This document shows, piece by piece, positions 36,055 through 44,352 of a DNA stretch of 64,000 nucleotides. Every line of letters begins with the position of its first letter. The stretch's first letter is position 1. A program made the translations under genes and the position numbers. The stretch is from Paludibacter sp. Lineage in GTDB: Bacteria > Bacteroidota > Bacteroidia > Bacteroidales > Paludibacteraceae. Location: positions 214,028 to 278,027 of the forward strand of contig JARLGX010000008.1 of the NCBI GenBank assembly GCA_031292575.1, read 5' to 3'. Under the pieces are notes generated by a model. It had not been told where the DNA came from, made no database searches, and was given only the letters and a program-made list of their open reading frames with translations.

Positions 36055-36420
36055 TTATTGTTTTACACCGACCCGGGTATAGTCCCCATGCGGTGAGAAG
36101 GTCAGTACATCTGTCGCCTCGTTATAGGCGATCTCGATACGAAACCCCGTGTTGATAAATAAATTACCGTTTTCTTCCTTTAGCAAGAAAGTTTCCGGTC
36201 GAAGCGTTCTTGTAATGCCCGCACGCCTGAATATCGTGACTTTATAGATATTCCCTTCGCAGAATATCACTACATCGGGCTCGCCATTCACGCTTACCCA
36301 ATTGCCACATAGTTTATCACGGTTGGTTTCTTTTGCAATACTGCAGGCTTGCAGCAATAGGACTGCTACGCCTACGAAATAGATGCTCAATAAGAGCAGC
36401 CGGTTTTTACTGTAATTCAT
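36055..36420 (-). CDS. DUF3876 lipoprotein (TraH-like)
   Basis: A 121-residue lipoprotein with a hydrophobic leader and the lipobox LLLQACS. The mature domain (DKLCGNWVSVNGEPDVVIF, ETFLLKEENGNLFINTGFRI) is a small lipocalin-like beta domain matching DUF3876, found between traG and traI in CTnDOT-type clusters. It may sit in the periplasm or on the outer membrane. Its role is unknown. Confidence 0.78.
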   Translation of the reverse strand: MNYSKNRLLLLSIYFVGVAVLLLQACSIAKETNRDKLCGNWVSVNGEPDVVIFCEGNIYKVTIFRRAGITRTLRPETFLLKEENGNLFINTGFRIEIAYNEATDVLTFSPHGDYTRVGVKQ

Positions 36421-36446
36421 ATGCTTTCGTTTTAAATGGATTTATA

Positions 36447-38954
36447 TTATGCTTTGTCTTTCCTGCTTTCGGCAAGCTGTTTGATAGCCGCTTCTATATC
36501 TCCACCGAGCTTTTCGGCAAGATTCAAAACCTCCATCTTCTCCGTTTCTTCGGTGGTGTACGCGAGATATTCTTCAGCACTAACTTCGGTTGCATAGACG
36601 GCAGATTGAGTGCCTCCCAAACCGATCCAAACCTCTTTGTAAAGCCTTGAGGGGTGATTAGCCATATTGATAGAGAGTATCTGTGACTTTTCCTTTTCCG
36701 TCAGCCCGAGCAATGCCTGTATCTGGTCGAACTTGTTCATGTACTTGCGCTGGTCGAGAAGGATCTTACAATCACTGTTGTTGATGATACTTTCCTTTAC
36801 CACGGGTGAACTGATAATGTCGTCCACTTCCTGCGTTACCACAATGGCTTCTCCGAAATACTTACGAACAGTCTTGTACATATATTTCAGGTATTCAGCC
36901 ATGTTGGCGGATGCAATGGCTTTCCACGCTTCCTCAACCACCAATTGTTTCCTCACACCTTTCAGCCGGCGCATCTTATTGATAAAGGCTTCCATGATAA
37001 TGATAGTCACTACCGGAAAGAGTTCTTTATTTTCCTTGATGGCATCAATTTCAAAGACAATAAACCGTTTAGATAGCAGGTCGATGTTCTTGCTTGAATT
37101 GAGCAGAAAATCAAACCGTCCGCCCTTGTAATATTGCCGTAGCGTAGTGAGCAGGTTGTCGACATTAAAGTCTTCTTTATTGACTTTAATATCCCTTTGG
37201 TCTAATCCGGTACGATAGATGTCCCGCATAAAATCATAGAAAGTATTGAAACACGGAGTAATACTCCTGTCGGCTTTTATCTGCTCGATATAAGCTGTTA
37301 CCGCACTTCCCAACTCGCCTGATTCCGTTTTGGATATTTTCTCGTCCTCGCTTTTCCAAAGGGTTAACAACAAAGTTTTGATACTGTCTTTCTTTTCTAC
37401 GTCGAACAGATAATCATCAGTATAGAACGGATTGAAGGAAATCGGATTCTCTTCGGTATAGGTAAAATAAATACCATCTTCACCTTTTGTTTTTTGATGG
37501 ATCATCTCACACAATCCCTGATAAGAATTACCTGTATCTACGAGTAGTACATGTGAACCTTGCTCATAATACTGTCTGACCATATGGTTCATGAAGAACG
37601 ATTTTCCACTACCACTTGGTCCCAACACAAATTTATTCCGGTTGGTAATGATTCCCTTTTTCATCGGTAGATCGGAAATGTCCAGATGCAAGGGTTTCCC
37701 GCTGATACGGTCAACCATTTTTATCCCGAACGGGCTGGGTGAACTTCGGTAGTTTGTTTCTTCCGTAAAGAAGCATAAGGCTTGTTCGATGAAGGTGTAA
37801 AACGATTCTTCCGCAGGGAAATCCGCTGCATTCCCCGGAATGGCTGACCAGAAAAGTGCCGGACAGTCCACGGTGTTATGGCGCGGTGTACATTCCATGG
37901 ATGCCAATTGACTGCCCACATCATTTTTGATGTGTTTCAATTCTTCCCTATCATCACTCCATGCCATGACATTAAAATGTGCCCGAATGGAAGTAAGACC
38001 GTAAGAGTGTGCTTCATTCAGATACTCGTCTATCCATTCCTTGTTGATAGAATTACTCCGGCTATATTGGGAGAGTGACTGCATATTGCGGGCAGACTTT
38101 TCAAAGCGTTGCAAATTCTCTTCGCTGTTATCAATAAACAAATACTGGTTGTACAGGTGATTGCTGGGAAGAAGGAGTCCGACAGGACTTGCAAACGACA
38201 AACGGCAATCACTCCTGTCAGTTGAAAGCCGCTCGTAGCGGGTATCTGTTGCCACATGACCCGGCAAGTCCTTTACATCGGAAAGTGTATGCAGACACAA
38301 TAAATTATCACCTATACGCATTTCCTCTGCTGAAAGCGATATGTCCTGCAAACAGGTGGTATTCTCCAGTGAGAGCGAGAAGTATTTTTCAATAAGTCCG
38401 GCAGTAGCATCCGTTCCTGTTATCTCATTGGCTGAAAGTCGATGAAGGCGAATAAAACCACTATCGTTCATAATGCGCTCAAACTGTTCGCAGGCTTCAA
38501 TAAACTTTCCCGTTATTTCCTTATCCCTGATTTCTTTGGGAATAATAAAGCCCCTGCATAGTGTGTTGAAATTGCTTTGCTTGCGGCTACGTTCTTTCGT
38601 CGTTTTTGTCAGGAATAGGAAACAAGAGTGATTCAGATAAGGTCGTTCATTGAAATGACGTTCAAAGGAACGGCTTAAAAAACTCATATCCTCTTTTTGA
38701 AGTTCTGCTTGATAATGTCCCTTGACAAACCAATCTTGTTTGTGCACGATCGAAAAATCGGGTAACACCTTTATGGCTTTGCACCAGGCAGCATGTATAG
38801 CTTCATATTCTGCTGAAGTCACCGTATATAATTCCGGCAGTTCTACCCGAAAGGCTACCGTGATGTCAGCATCTTTGGAAATAATGCAGTCATGTTCGAC
38901 GGCCAGCAGCGGAAATTTACTTTCCAGCGTAGCAGCTTTTACTGTATTTCTCAT
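36447..38954 (-). CDS. traG: TraG family conjugation ATPase (VirB4-like)
   Basis: An 835-residue cytosolic or membrane-associated ATPase that powers assembly of the mating channel. The Walker A motif GPSGSGKSFFMN is near residues 444-455, and VVEEAWKAIA with the conserved acidic pair is the Walker B region. The N-terminal half (about 1-400) is the CagE/VirB4-type domain with ERHFNERPYLNHSCFLFLT. Length and order match TraG of CTnDOT elements (a VirB4, not a VirD4 despite the name). Its ATG overlaps the traF stop by 4 bp. Confidence 0.93.
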   Translation of the reverse strand: MRNTVKAATLESKFPLLAVEHDCIISKDADITVAFRVELPELYTVTSAEYEAIHAAWCKAIKVLPDFSIVHKQDWFVKGHYQAELQKEDMSFLSRSFERHFNERPYLNHSCFLFLTKTTKERSRKQSNFNTLCRGFIIPKEIRDKEITGKFIEACEQFERIMNDSGFIRLHRLSANEITGTDATAGLIEKYFSLSLENTTCLQDISLSAEEMRIGDNLLCLHTLSDVKDLPGHVATDTRYERLSTDRSDCRLSFASPVGLLLPSNHLYNQYLFIDNSEENLQRFEKSARNMQSLSQYSRSNSINKEWIDEYLNEAHSYGLTSIRAHFNVMAWSDDREELKHIKNDVGSQLASMECTPRHNTVDCPALFWSAIPGNAADFPAEESFYTFIEQALCFFTEETNYRSSPSPFGIKMVDRISGKPLHLDISDLPMKKGIITNRNKFVLGPSGSGKSFFMNHMVRQYYEQGSHVLLVDTGNSYQGLCEMIHQKTKGEDGIYFTYTEENPISFNPFYTDDYLFDVEKKDSIKTLLLTLWKSEDEKISKTESGELGSAVTAYIEQIKADRSITPCFNTFYDFMRDIYRTGLDQRDIKVNKEDFNVDNLLTTLRQYYKGGRFDFLLNSSKNIDLLSKRFIVFEIDAIKENKELFPVVTIIIMEAFINKMRRLKGVRKQLVVEEAWKAIASANMAEYLKYMYKTVRKYFGEAIVVTQEVDDIISSPVVKESIINNSDCKILLDQRKYMNKFDQIQALLGLTEKEKSQILSINMANHPSRLYKEVWIGLGGTQSAVYATEVSAEEYLAYTTEETEKMEVLNLAEKLGGDIEAAIKQLAESRKDKA

Positions 38955-39277
38955 TCTTCTTTCTTTTTAGTGGTGAATAATCGGGAGAGTTTGCGTCGAT
39001 TGATAATGTACTTGGGATGGCTTTTGGAAGCAGCTAATTTCATCAAACCGTGTTCACCGTATTTAGTATTCAGGGCAAAGGTCTGCCACACCAATACTGA
39101 TGTTGCGAATACTCCGAAACCGATACAGAACCACTGGCTAATGCCTATCAAGTACATGATCACAAAGAGCACAAAGATGGCAAGTAACCCACCCACGAAG
39201 ATGAACAGGTATTGTGCTTTAAGCCCTTTGAACTCGACTGAACCTCCAATCCCTTTGTTGATTGAATACTCTGCCAT
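38951..39277 (-). CDS. traF: DUF4133 membrane protein (TraF)
   Basis: A 108-residue protein with two adjacent hydrophobic helices (YLFIFVGGLLAIFVLFVIMY and WFCIGFGVFATSVLVW), a VirB3-like topology, and a basic C-terminal tail. The opening SINKGIGGSVEFKGLKAQY is characteristic of DUF4133/TraF. It overlaps traG by 4 bp and follows traE by 4 bp, consistent with coupled translation. Confidence 0.85.
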   Translation of the reverse strand: MAEYSINKGIGGSVEFKGLKAQYLFIFVGGLLAIFVLFVIMYLIGISQWFCIGFGVFATSVLVWQTFALNTKYGEHGLMKLAASKSHPKYIINRRKLSRLFTTKKKEE

Positions 39278-39281
39278 AATT

Positions 39282-39578
39282 TTAGAGAAAGAAGGAGCGC
39301 AGGATTGTTGCCGCTACGATTAAGAAGATACAGGCACCAAACCAGCTTGCCGCTGTTTTCGATGTGTCGGGATCTCCGCTGGAAAATTTACCATAAACTT
39401 TTACTCCTCCAATGAGACCAACGACGGCTCCGATGGCATAGATGAGTTTGGTTGCCGGATCAAAGTAGGAAGAGACCATACTTGTTGCTTCCGTGATTCC
39501 TGCCGTGCCATTGCCCTGGGCAACGGCTGCTACAGCCAGAAGAAGGGCTGCCGATAAAAGAAAGGATTTCTTAGTCAT
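39282..39578 (-). CDS. traE: DUF4134 protein (TraE)
   Basis: A 98-residue VirB2-like pilin candidate: a signal peptide (MTKKSFLLSAALLLAVAAVAQG) and two hydrophobic segments (LIYAIGAVVGLIGGVKVYG and WFGACIFLIVAATILRSFF) separated by a short polar loop. This matches DUF4134/TraE, the presumed major subunit of the conjugative pilus. The 139-bp gap upstream contains two tandem copies of the CCACTAAAATCC-type motif (39637-39662). Confidence 0.87.
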   Translation of the reverse strand: MTKKSFLLSAALLLAVAAVAQGNGTAGITEATSMVSSYFDPATKLIYAIGAVVGLIGGVKVYGKFSSGDPDTSKTAASWFGACIFLIVAATILRSFFL

Positions 39579-39717
39579 AAATAGTTCTTGAGTTGTGCCG
39601 GGTGGTTGGATCGTCCGCCCGACGGATAAATACTGAGAATTTTAGTGGTGGATTTTAGTGGTTCACACTGAGGCTAGCCGTAATCGATTTTCTTCATTGT
39701 TTCTTGTTTTTTTATTG

Positions 39718-40419
39718 TTAGACAAAATCCCGAATGTCAAACCCACTGATGTCGGTTGGTATTTCGGTTGTATATTGGAGTTGGACTACCTCCCCGGCAA
39801 TATCCCCGTCCCTTGAGATTGAATGACTAAGAAAGTAGTCCATTAACTCCGTTATCTTTTTAGAACGAAGGGAGGAGCTTTTTATCAGTTGAGTAAAAAG
39901 CTCGTTACCCTCCAGTTCGGTAAATACCTGTCCGGCTCGATGGCTTTCATTTTCCGTTGCTGCAGGACTATTGGCAATTTTCATTGCCTCGCCGATTTCT
40001 TCAAAACTCACTCCGGTGGCAAAGCCCGTTGTTGGAAGCTCATCTTCCGTTTCATTTTCTCCGTATTCGAATGCTACATCTGAAATCTGAATATGGGTGA
40101 ATGCTTCGTCCAACTTATCATCCGGTAATCGTGCCGATGTTGGATTATCCATTTCGTCTGCGAAAGTAATATCGATATCCGTAATTTCTTCACTTTCAAT
40201 GGAAGTGGCAGCTTGTGGCGTCTGTTTGGTAGCTAGTGGCGTTTTCACTTCCATTTTGAAAAGGCTTTTCCCAACAATATTCTCTACATCATCAAGTAGC
40301 TTTATCGGAGGTAATACATCGGCTCTTTGCTGATTGCTTTCTTGTCTCTTTTCACGTAGCAGGCAAAAAACCAGATAAGCATTATACACAAGCAGTAGGC
40401 ATATTAATAGCGTTTCCAT
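39718..40419 (-). CDS. Conjugal transfer protein TraD
   Basis: A 233-residue protein with an N-terminal helix (LLICLLLVYNAYLVFCLL), an acidic disordered middle and a C-terminal region with GEAMKIANSPAATENESHRA. Position and features match the poorly conserved TraD of CTnDOT-type operons. Its coding sequence contains two 13-bp words (40207-40219 and 40232-40244) that recur in the gap upstream of the mob genes. Confidence 0.68.
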   Translation of the reverse strand: METLLICLLLVYNAYLVFCLLREKRQESNQQRADVLPPIKLLDDVENIVGKSLFKMEVKTPLATKQTPQAATSIESEEITDIDITFADEMDNPTSARLPDDKLDEAFTHIQISDVAFEYGENETEDELPTTGFATGVSFEEIGEAMKIANSPAATENESHRAGQVFTELEGNELFTQLIKSSSLRSKKITELMDYFLSHSISRDGDIAGEVVQLQYTTEIPTDISGFDIRDFV

Positions 40420-40428
40420 AGACTCTGA

Positions 40429-40731
40429 TTAAAATATGGATTCTTCTTTACGTTCATCATACAATTCGGTAATTTCTCCCTGAAATGTAGCAAAATGGTG
40501 AGCCAGCACATTGTCCATATAGCTGGCGATGGAGAGCTCATTTCCTCCGATAACTTGAGTGATTTTCAATATGCGATCGTGGTAATCTTTGCGAATGCAG
40601 ACTTGTTTCCCCTGTCTGGCGGTGAAATTTGCAGCTTTCATAAAAAATGCCGAATATGTCCTCTTACTTTCCATATTGGTTTTTCTATTAAAAAGCCATT
40701 TCCATATTTTCATTTTCCTTATTTGTTTCAT
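40429..40731 (-). CDS. DUF3408 protein (TraC-like)
   Basis: A 100-residue protein from the ATG at 40731, one base past the stop of the preceding gene. Its C-terminal half, QVCIRKDYHDRILKITQVIGGNELSI and on, is a DUF3408 domain of ribbon-helix-helix flavour, paralogous to the neighbour at 40733-41176. Such proteins probably bind DNA or act with the ParA-like TraA. An in-frame ATG at 40749 would overlap the upstream gene. Confidence 0.7.
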   Translation of the reverse strand: MKQIRKMKIWKWLFNRKTNMESKRTYSAFFMKAANFTARQGKQVCIRKDYHDRILKITQVIGGNELSIASYMDNVLAHHFATFQGEITELYDERKEESIF

Positions 40732-40732
40732 A

Positions 40733-41176
40733 TCAGTATACCTCCTCATAATATTTTTTATACAGTTTTTTTATCTCTTCCTCATATTGAGCAAAATGTT
40801 GTGTCAGTACATGGTCAATGTACCCCGACAAGGACAGTTCGCTTTTACCTATGACCCGAATAATACGCAGGATACGGTCATGGTAATCCTTTCGTACGTA
40901 AACGAGTTTCCCGGAACGGACTGACATTTCGGCAACCCGAATAAACAGTTCCATATATTCATTTTCCTTTTCCAGAACGTCTTTTTGCCCACGAGCAGGC
41001 GTTTTCTTTTCTTTCTGCGGTGCGGAAGTCTCTTTCTCCTGAACTACCTGTTCCGGCACATCCGGTTCATTGATACTTGTTCCCGGCGGATTCGAGAGGA
41101 ATGCCGGTGGAAGATCCGGACGGAAAGATTCGATGATTTCTCCTGCATTTACATCTACCTGAAGTTTTTTCGCCAT
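40733..41176 (-). CDS. DUF3408 protein (TraB-like)
   Basis: A 147-residue protein: a proline- and charge-rich N-terminal half and a DUF3408 domain at the C terminus (VYVRKDYHDRILRIIRVIGK, then SLSGYIDHVLTQHFAQYEE). The shared KDYHDRIL box shows it arose by duplication with its neighbour at 40429-40731. It follows traA by 9 bp. In many Bacteroides elements a DUF3408 gene follows the ParA-like gene, suggesting a ParB-like or transcriptional partner. Confidence 0.75.
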   Translation of the reverse strand: MAKKLQVDVNAGEIIESFRPDLPPAFLSNPPGTSINEPDVPEQVVQEKETSAPQKEKKTPARGQKDVLEKENEYMELFIRVAEMSVRSGKLVYVRKDYHDRILRIIRVIGKSELSLSGYIDHVLTQHFAQYEEEIKKLYKKYYEEVY

Positions 41177-41185
41177 GATTCTTTA

Positions 41186-41941
41186 TCATTTTAAAATGGT
41201 TAGTAGTTCGTCTGTCAATCTGTCAATGTTACTGCCTTTTGCCAGTGTTTTATCCGGGGGAAACAGGGTAGAGCGAAACATGGCTTTTGTGCCGTCTTCA
41301 GCAACCTCCCTGCGGAAGCGTTTACTGTCGGGAAGAAATGTTTTCAGAATAGAGATACCGAGTTCTCCAACAACTTTTTCATAAACGTGATACAAGTCGG
41401 TTTTCTCCCGTCCATCCACCATATTCCAAAGCAAATGGAGTCCCTTGATATTAGATTTTCCAGTACTGATAAGGTGGTCGTTTACGATAACTGCAAACCG
41501 TAGGGAACTTTCCATAACTACCCGGTCGGCAACTATCGGACAGAAGATGTAATCCATTGTGGCAATTGTATTGATAACGCCGCTGTTATTGACGGTTCCC
41601 GGCAGATCGAAGAAAATAAAATCCAACGGCATTCCTGTTTTGATAAATCTTCCGGCATTTTCTATCGCCTGTTCGGGACGGCTTTCCAGAATAGGATAGG
41701 CTTTTTTGCCTAAATGCTTGAACTGCTCATAAGCCAATGCTTTGAAATGTTCATTTTGTTCGATACTTTTCAAATCGCGCTCTCGCATATCCTTGATACT
41801 AAATTGTGGAAAGTCACAATCAAGGACTGCCACATTGTACCCCTTCACGTAGTGCAGATAACTTGCCACAAGCACTGTGAGGGTTGTCTTACCGGTTCCT
41901 CCTTTTTGGGTGGAGAAAGCCACAAATAAAGGCTCTTTCAT
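41186..41941 (-). CDS. traA: ParA family ATPase TraA
   Basis: A 251-residue ParA/MinD-type ATPase: deviant Walker A FSTQKGGTGKTTLTVL (about residues 9-24), AVLDCDFPQFS with the Walker A' Asp, and FIFFDLPGTVNNSG as Walker B. It heads the tra operon of CTnDOT-like elements. It may position the mating machinery or partition the excised circle. The 760-bp gap upstream separates it from the divergent mob operon. Confidence 0.9.
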   Translation of the reverse strand: MKEPLFVAFSTQKGGTGKTTLTVLVASYLHYVKGYNVAVLDCDFPQFSIKDMRERDLKSIEQNEHFKALAYEQFKHLGKKAYPILESRPEQAIENAGRFIKTGMPLDFIFFDLPGTVNNSGVINTIATMDYIFCPIVADRVVMESSLRFAVIVNDHLISTGKSNIKGLHLLWNMVDGREKTDLYHVYEKVVGELGISILKTFLPDSKRFRREVAEDGTKAMFRSTLFPPDKTLAKGSNIDRLTDELLTILK

Positions 41942-41964
41942 ACTTTTTAAATTTTTAATTAATT

Positions 41965-42330
41965 ATACAATCAGTTTATAGATCACTTTTTATGTTTATA
42001 AATCAGTTGATTATCTTCTTGTTTTATTAATTTGCAAACAGTCCTATTTATCTGTTTATCAATTGACCTGCAAATTAGTTTATCAGTCTGTTTATGTGCA
42101 TACTGCCATAATAATTTACTGATACTCTTATAAATTAATCAATACATCAACAGGCTTATCAGTTTATCCATTTACTCGTATATCAGTTTACCTGTTTGTC
42201 CGTCCGTTTACTTGTCTATCGACAAATTGGTTGATTAATCAGGAAATATATCTGATATATCTGTTGACTTCTATATTTCTCAACTGTCATACAAATTGTC
42301 TTATCAATCAATTTATCGGCAAATAAACAA
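41965..42330. repeat. Degenerate YAGTTTAT-type word array
   Basis: This AT-rich gene-free stretch repeats close variants of CAGTTTAT, CTGTTTAT and TAGTTTATC at least seven times on the plus strand, irregularly spaced. It lies between traA and the mob promoter. It may be a protein-binding array or merely low-complexity DNA. No open frame or promoter box is seen in it. Confidence 0.4.
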
Positions 42331-42370
42331 GTAAAATTTATCACTTGTATCGGTTGTAAGGTTAGTGGAA

Positions 42371-42400
42371 GCTAGTGGCGTTTAGATGGCAGCTTGTGGC
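42371..42400 (+). repeat. Two words shared with traD
   Basis: GCTAGTGGCGTTT (42371-42383) and GGCAGCTTGTGGC (42388-42400) are found again, in the other order, inside traD at 40232-40244 and 40207-40219. Confidence 0.5.
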
Positions 42401-42435
42401 ACTTTCACCACTTATAAATCAATATATAAAGACTT

Positions 42436-42443
42436 TACTTTTG
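42436..42443 (+). promoter_or_regulatory. Minus-7 element of the mob operon
   Basis: TACTTTTG fits TAnnTTTG. The leader to mobA would be about 250 nt and would contain the oriT-like hairpin. No minus-33 TTTG at the usual spacing. Confidence 0.45.
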
Positions 42444-42553
42444 TCCCCCAAGCGACAAAGCGCATCATGAATGCTTCACCCGCAATGAATAGGGGCTAAC
42501 TAGTAATCCGTCCGAAGGCGGATTTTTATGTTCTCAAAAACATAGCAAGGTAT

Positions 42554-42640
42554 CTTTTGAGTTACTCGAAATAAATTCGGTAACTCAAAAGTACTTGCCC
42601 TTGCAGGGGGCTGGCAACCCTCCGAAGTCGGGCTGCCTGT
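42554..42640 (+). other. Putative origin of transfer (oriT)
   Basis: A near-perfect inverted repeat, CTTTTGAGTTAC (42554-42565) with its partner GTAACTCAAAAG (42580-42591) and CGAA/TTCG inside, is followed by a GC-rich stretch with CTTGCCCTTGCAGGGGG. It sits directly upstream of the relaxosome and relaxase genes, the usual place of oriT in Bacteroides mobile elements. The nick base is not assigned. Confidence 0.55.
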
Positions 42641-42702
42641 TTCAACCTGCGGTGGCATTTGAATAGCGGGCTTTTGTCGTGATATTCTAAAATCCAAGTA
42701 AT

Positions 42703-43131
42703 ATGAATGAAAAGAAGAAAAGCAAGCAGGGACGCAACCGCAAGAATGATCCGGCTGTATTCTGTTATATGGTTCGCTTTACCGCCCAGGAACATGCTCG
42801 TTTCCTTACGATGTACGAGCAAGCAGGCGTATATGCCAAAGCAGTATTTATCAAAGCCCGGGTATTTGATGAGGTGTTTAAAGTAATGAAAGTAGATAAA
42901 ACACTGGTTGATTATTACACGCAACTCTCCGCGTTTCATGCTCAATTTCGTGCTGTGGGAGTAAATTATAACCAAACTGTGAAGGAACTAAAGAGCCATT
43001 TTTCAGAGAAAAAGGCAATGGCTTTGTTGTATAAATTGGAAAAACAGACAATGGAACTCGCTGCTTTAAGCCGTCAGATCATTTCACTCACTCAGGAATT
43101 TCAACAACAATGGTCGCAAAAATCAGTATAG
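42703..43131 (+). CDS. mobA: Relaxosome accessory protein MobA (MobC-like)
   Basis: A 142-residue basic protein, with KKKSKQGRNRKNDPAVF at the start and VRFTAQEHARFLTMYEQAG, a ribbon-helix-helix-like DNA-binding pattern seen in the accessory proteins (MobA in CTnDOT naming, MobC in plasmid naming). The C-terminal half is helical (NYNQTVKELKSHFSEKKAM). It would bind oriT just upstream and help the relaxase. It overlaps the relaxase gene by 22 bp. Confidence 0.85.
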   Translation: MNEKKKSKQGRNRKNDPAVFCYMVRFTAQEHARFLTMYEQAGVYAKAVFIKARVFDEVFKVMKVDKTLVDYYTQLSAFHAQFRAVGVNYNQTVKELKSHFSEKKAMALLYKLEKQTMELAALSRQIISLTQEFQQQWSQKSV

Positions 43132-44348
43132 GTAGTTCACTTTATGGAGCATTGGCTTATAACGGGGAGAAGATAAATGAGGAGAAAGGTAAACTTCTTG
43201 TGACAAACAAAATCTTTGATGACGGGACCGGCAAAGTTGATATTCACCGTGCAGTAGAGGATTTCAACTGCTATATGCCCTTGCAAGTGCGTACCGAAAA
43301 ACCGGTGATCCACATTTCCCTGAATCCACATCCTGACGACAAGTTGACGGATCTAGAACTGGCGGACATCGCACGGGAATATATGGAGAAGCTGGGTTAC
43401 GGTAACCAACCTTATATGGTATATAAACACGAGGATATTGCCCGGCATCATTTGCATATCGTATCGATCCGAGTGGATGAAAATGGTAAGTGCCTGAACA
43501 ATGCATATAACTTTCATCGAAGTAAAGCCATTAGCCGGGAACTTGAAAAAGAGTACGGACTGCATACTGCCGAACGGCAGCGGCCGACAGGACAAGAACT
43601 GGTACACAAAGTCAATCCGTCGGATGGCAATGTAAAGAAGCAGGTTGGAAATATCACAAAATCCTTGCTTCACTATCATTTCCAAAGCTTGGGTGAATAT
43701 CGTGCATTGCTCTCACTCTACAATGTAACGGTAGAGGAAGTGAAGGGTGAAGCCCGTGGACGGGAATATCATGGGTTGATTTATTCCGCTACAGATGATA
43801 GGGGTAATAAAGTAGGTAATCCCTTCAAGTCCTCCCGTTTCGGAAAAAACGTTGGTTACGAAGCTATAGAAAAACATGTTGCTTTCTCCAAAGAACATAT
43901 ACGAGAAAAGAAACTAGCTACACGTACCAAAGCTGCTGTTATCACTGCCTTGAAACAGACCACTAATCGTGGGGAGTTTATCTTAGCACTTAAGACGAAA
44001 GGTATTGATACGGTACTGCGTGAAACTGATGCAGGACGCATTTATGGGGCAACATTCATTGATCACCAAACGGGTTGTGTGTTGAACGGATCGCGTTTGG
44101 GAAAAGAGCTTTCGGCTAATGCCTTGCAGGAACATTTTGCATCACCACTTGCTGATGTCCGGTTACCAAATCTCACACCGACACACGAACCTACATCTCA
44201 GTTTGAGCCGACTTCACAACAAAACGACTTTTTCGGTGGCGGCTTGGATTTATTGTCGTTTGACACGCAAGGAACGGATAGAGATGAAGAAGCCTTTATC
44301 CGTCAAATGAAACGAAAGAAAAAGAAAAAAGAACAACGTAAAATGTAA
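43110..44348 (+). CDS. mobB: Relaxase MobB
   Basis: A 412-residue MobP-type relaxase/mobilization nuclease. The N-terminal domain (about 1-180) has ISLNPHPDDKLTDLEL and the metal-binding histidines in HEDIARHHLHIVSIRVD, with an early Tyr (GSSLYGALAYNGEK) as the likely nucleophile. The C-terminal part is charged and disordered, ending in KRKKKKKEQRKM. It nicks oriT and pilots the strand into the recipient. Encoded between mobA and the coupling protein. Confidence 0.9.
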   Translation: MVAKISIGSSLYGALAYNGEKINEEKGKLLVTNKIFDDGTGKVDIHRAVEDFNCYMPLQVRTEKPVIHISLNPHPDDKLTDLELADIAREYMEKLGYGNQPYMVYKHEDIARHHLHIVSIRVDENGKCLNNAYNFHRSKAISRELEKEYGLHTAERQRPTGQELVHKVNPSDGNVKKQVGNITKSLLHYHFQSLGEYRALLSLYNVTVEEVKGEARGREYHGLIYSATDDRGNKVGNPFKSSRFGKNVGYEAIEKHVAFSKEHIREKKLATRTKAAVITALKQTTNRGEFILALKTKGIDTVLRETDAGRIYGATFIDHQTGCVLNGSRLGKELSANALQEHFASPLADVRLPNLTPTHEPTSQFEPTSQQNDFFGGGLDLLSFDTQGTDRDEEAFIRQMKRKKKKKEQRKM

Positions 44349-44352
44349 AACT

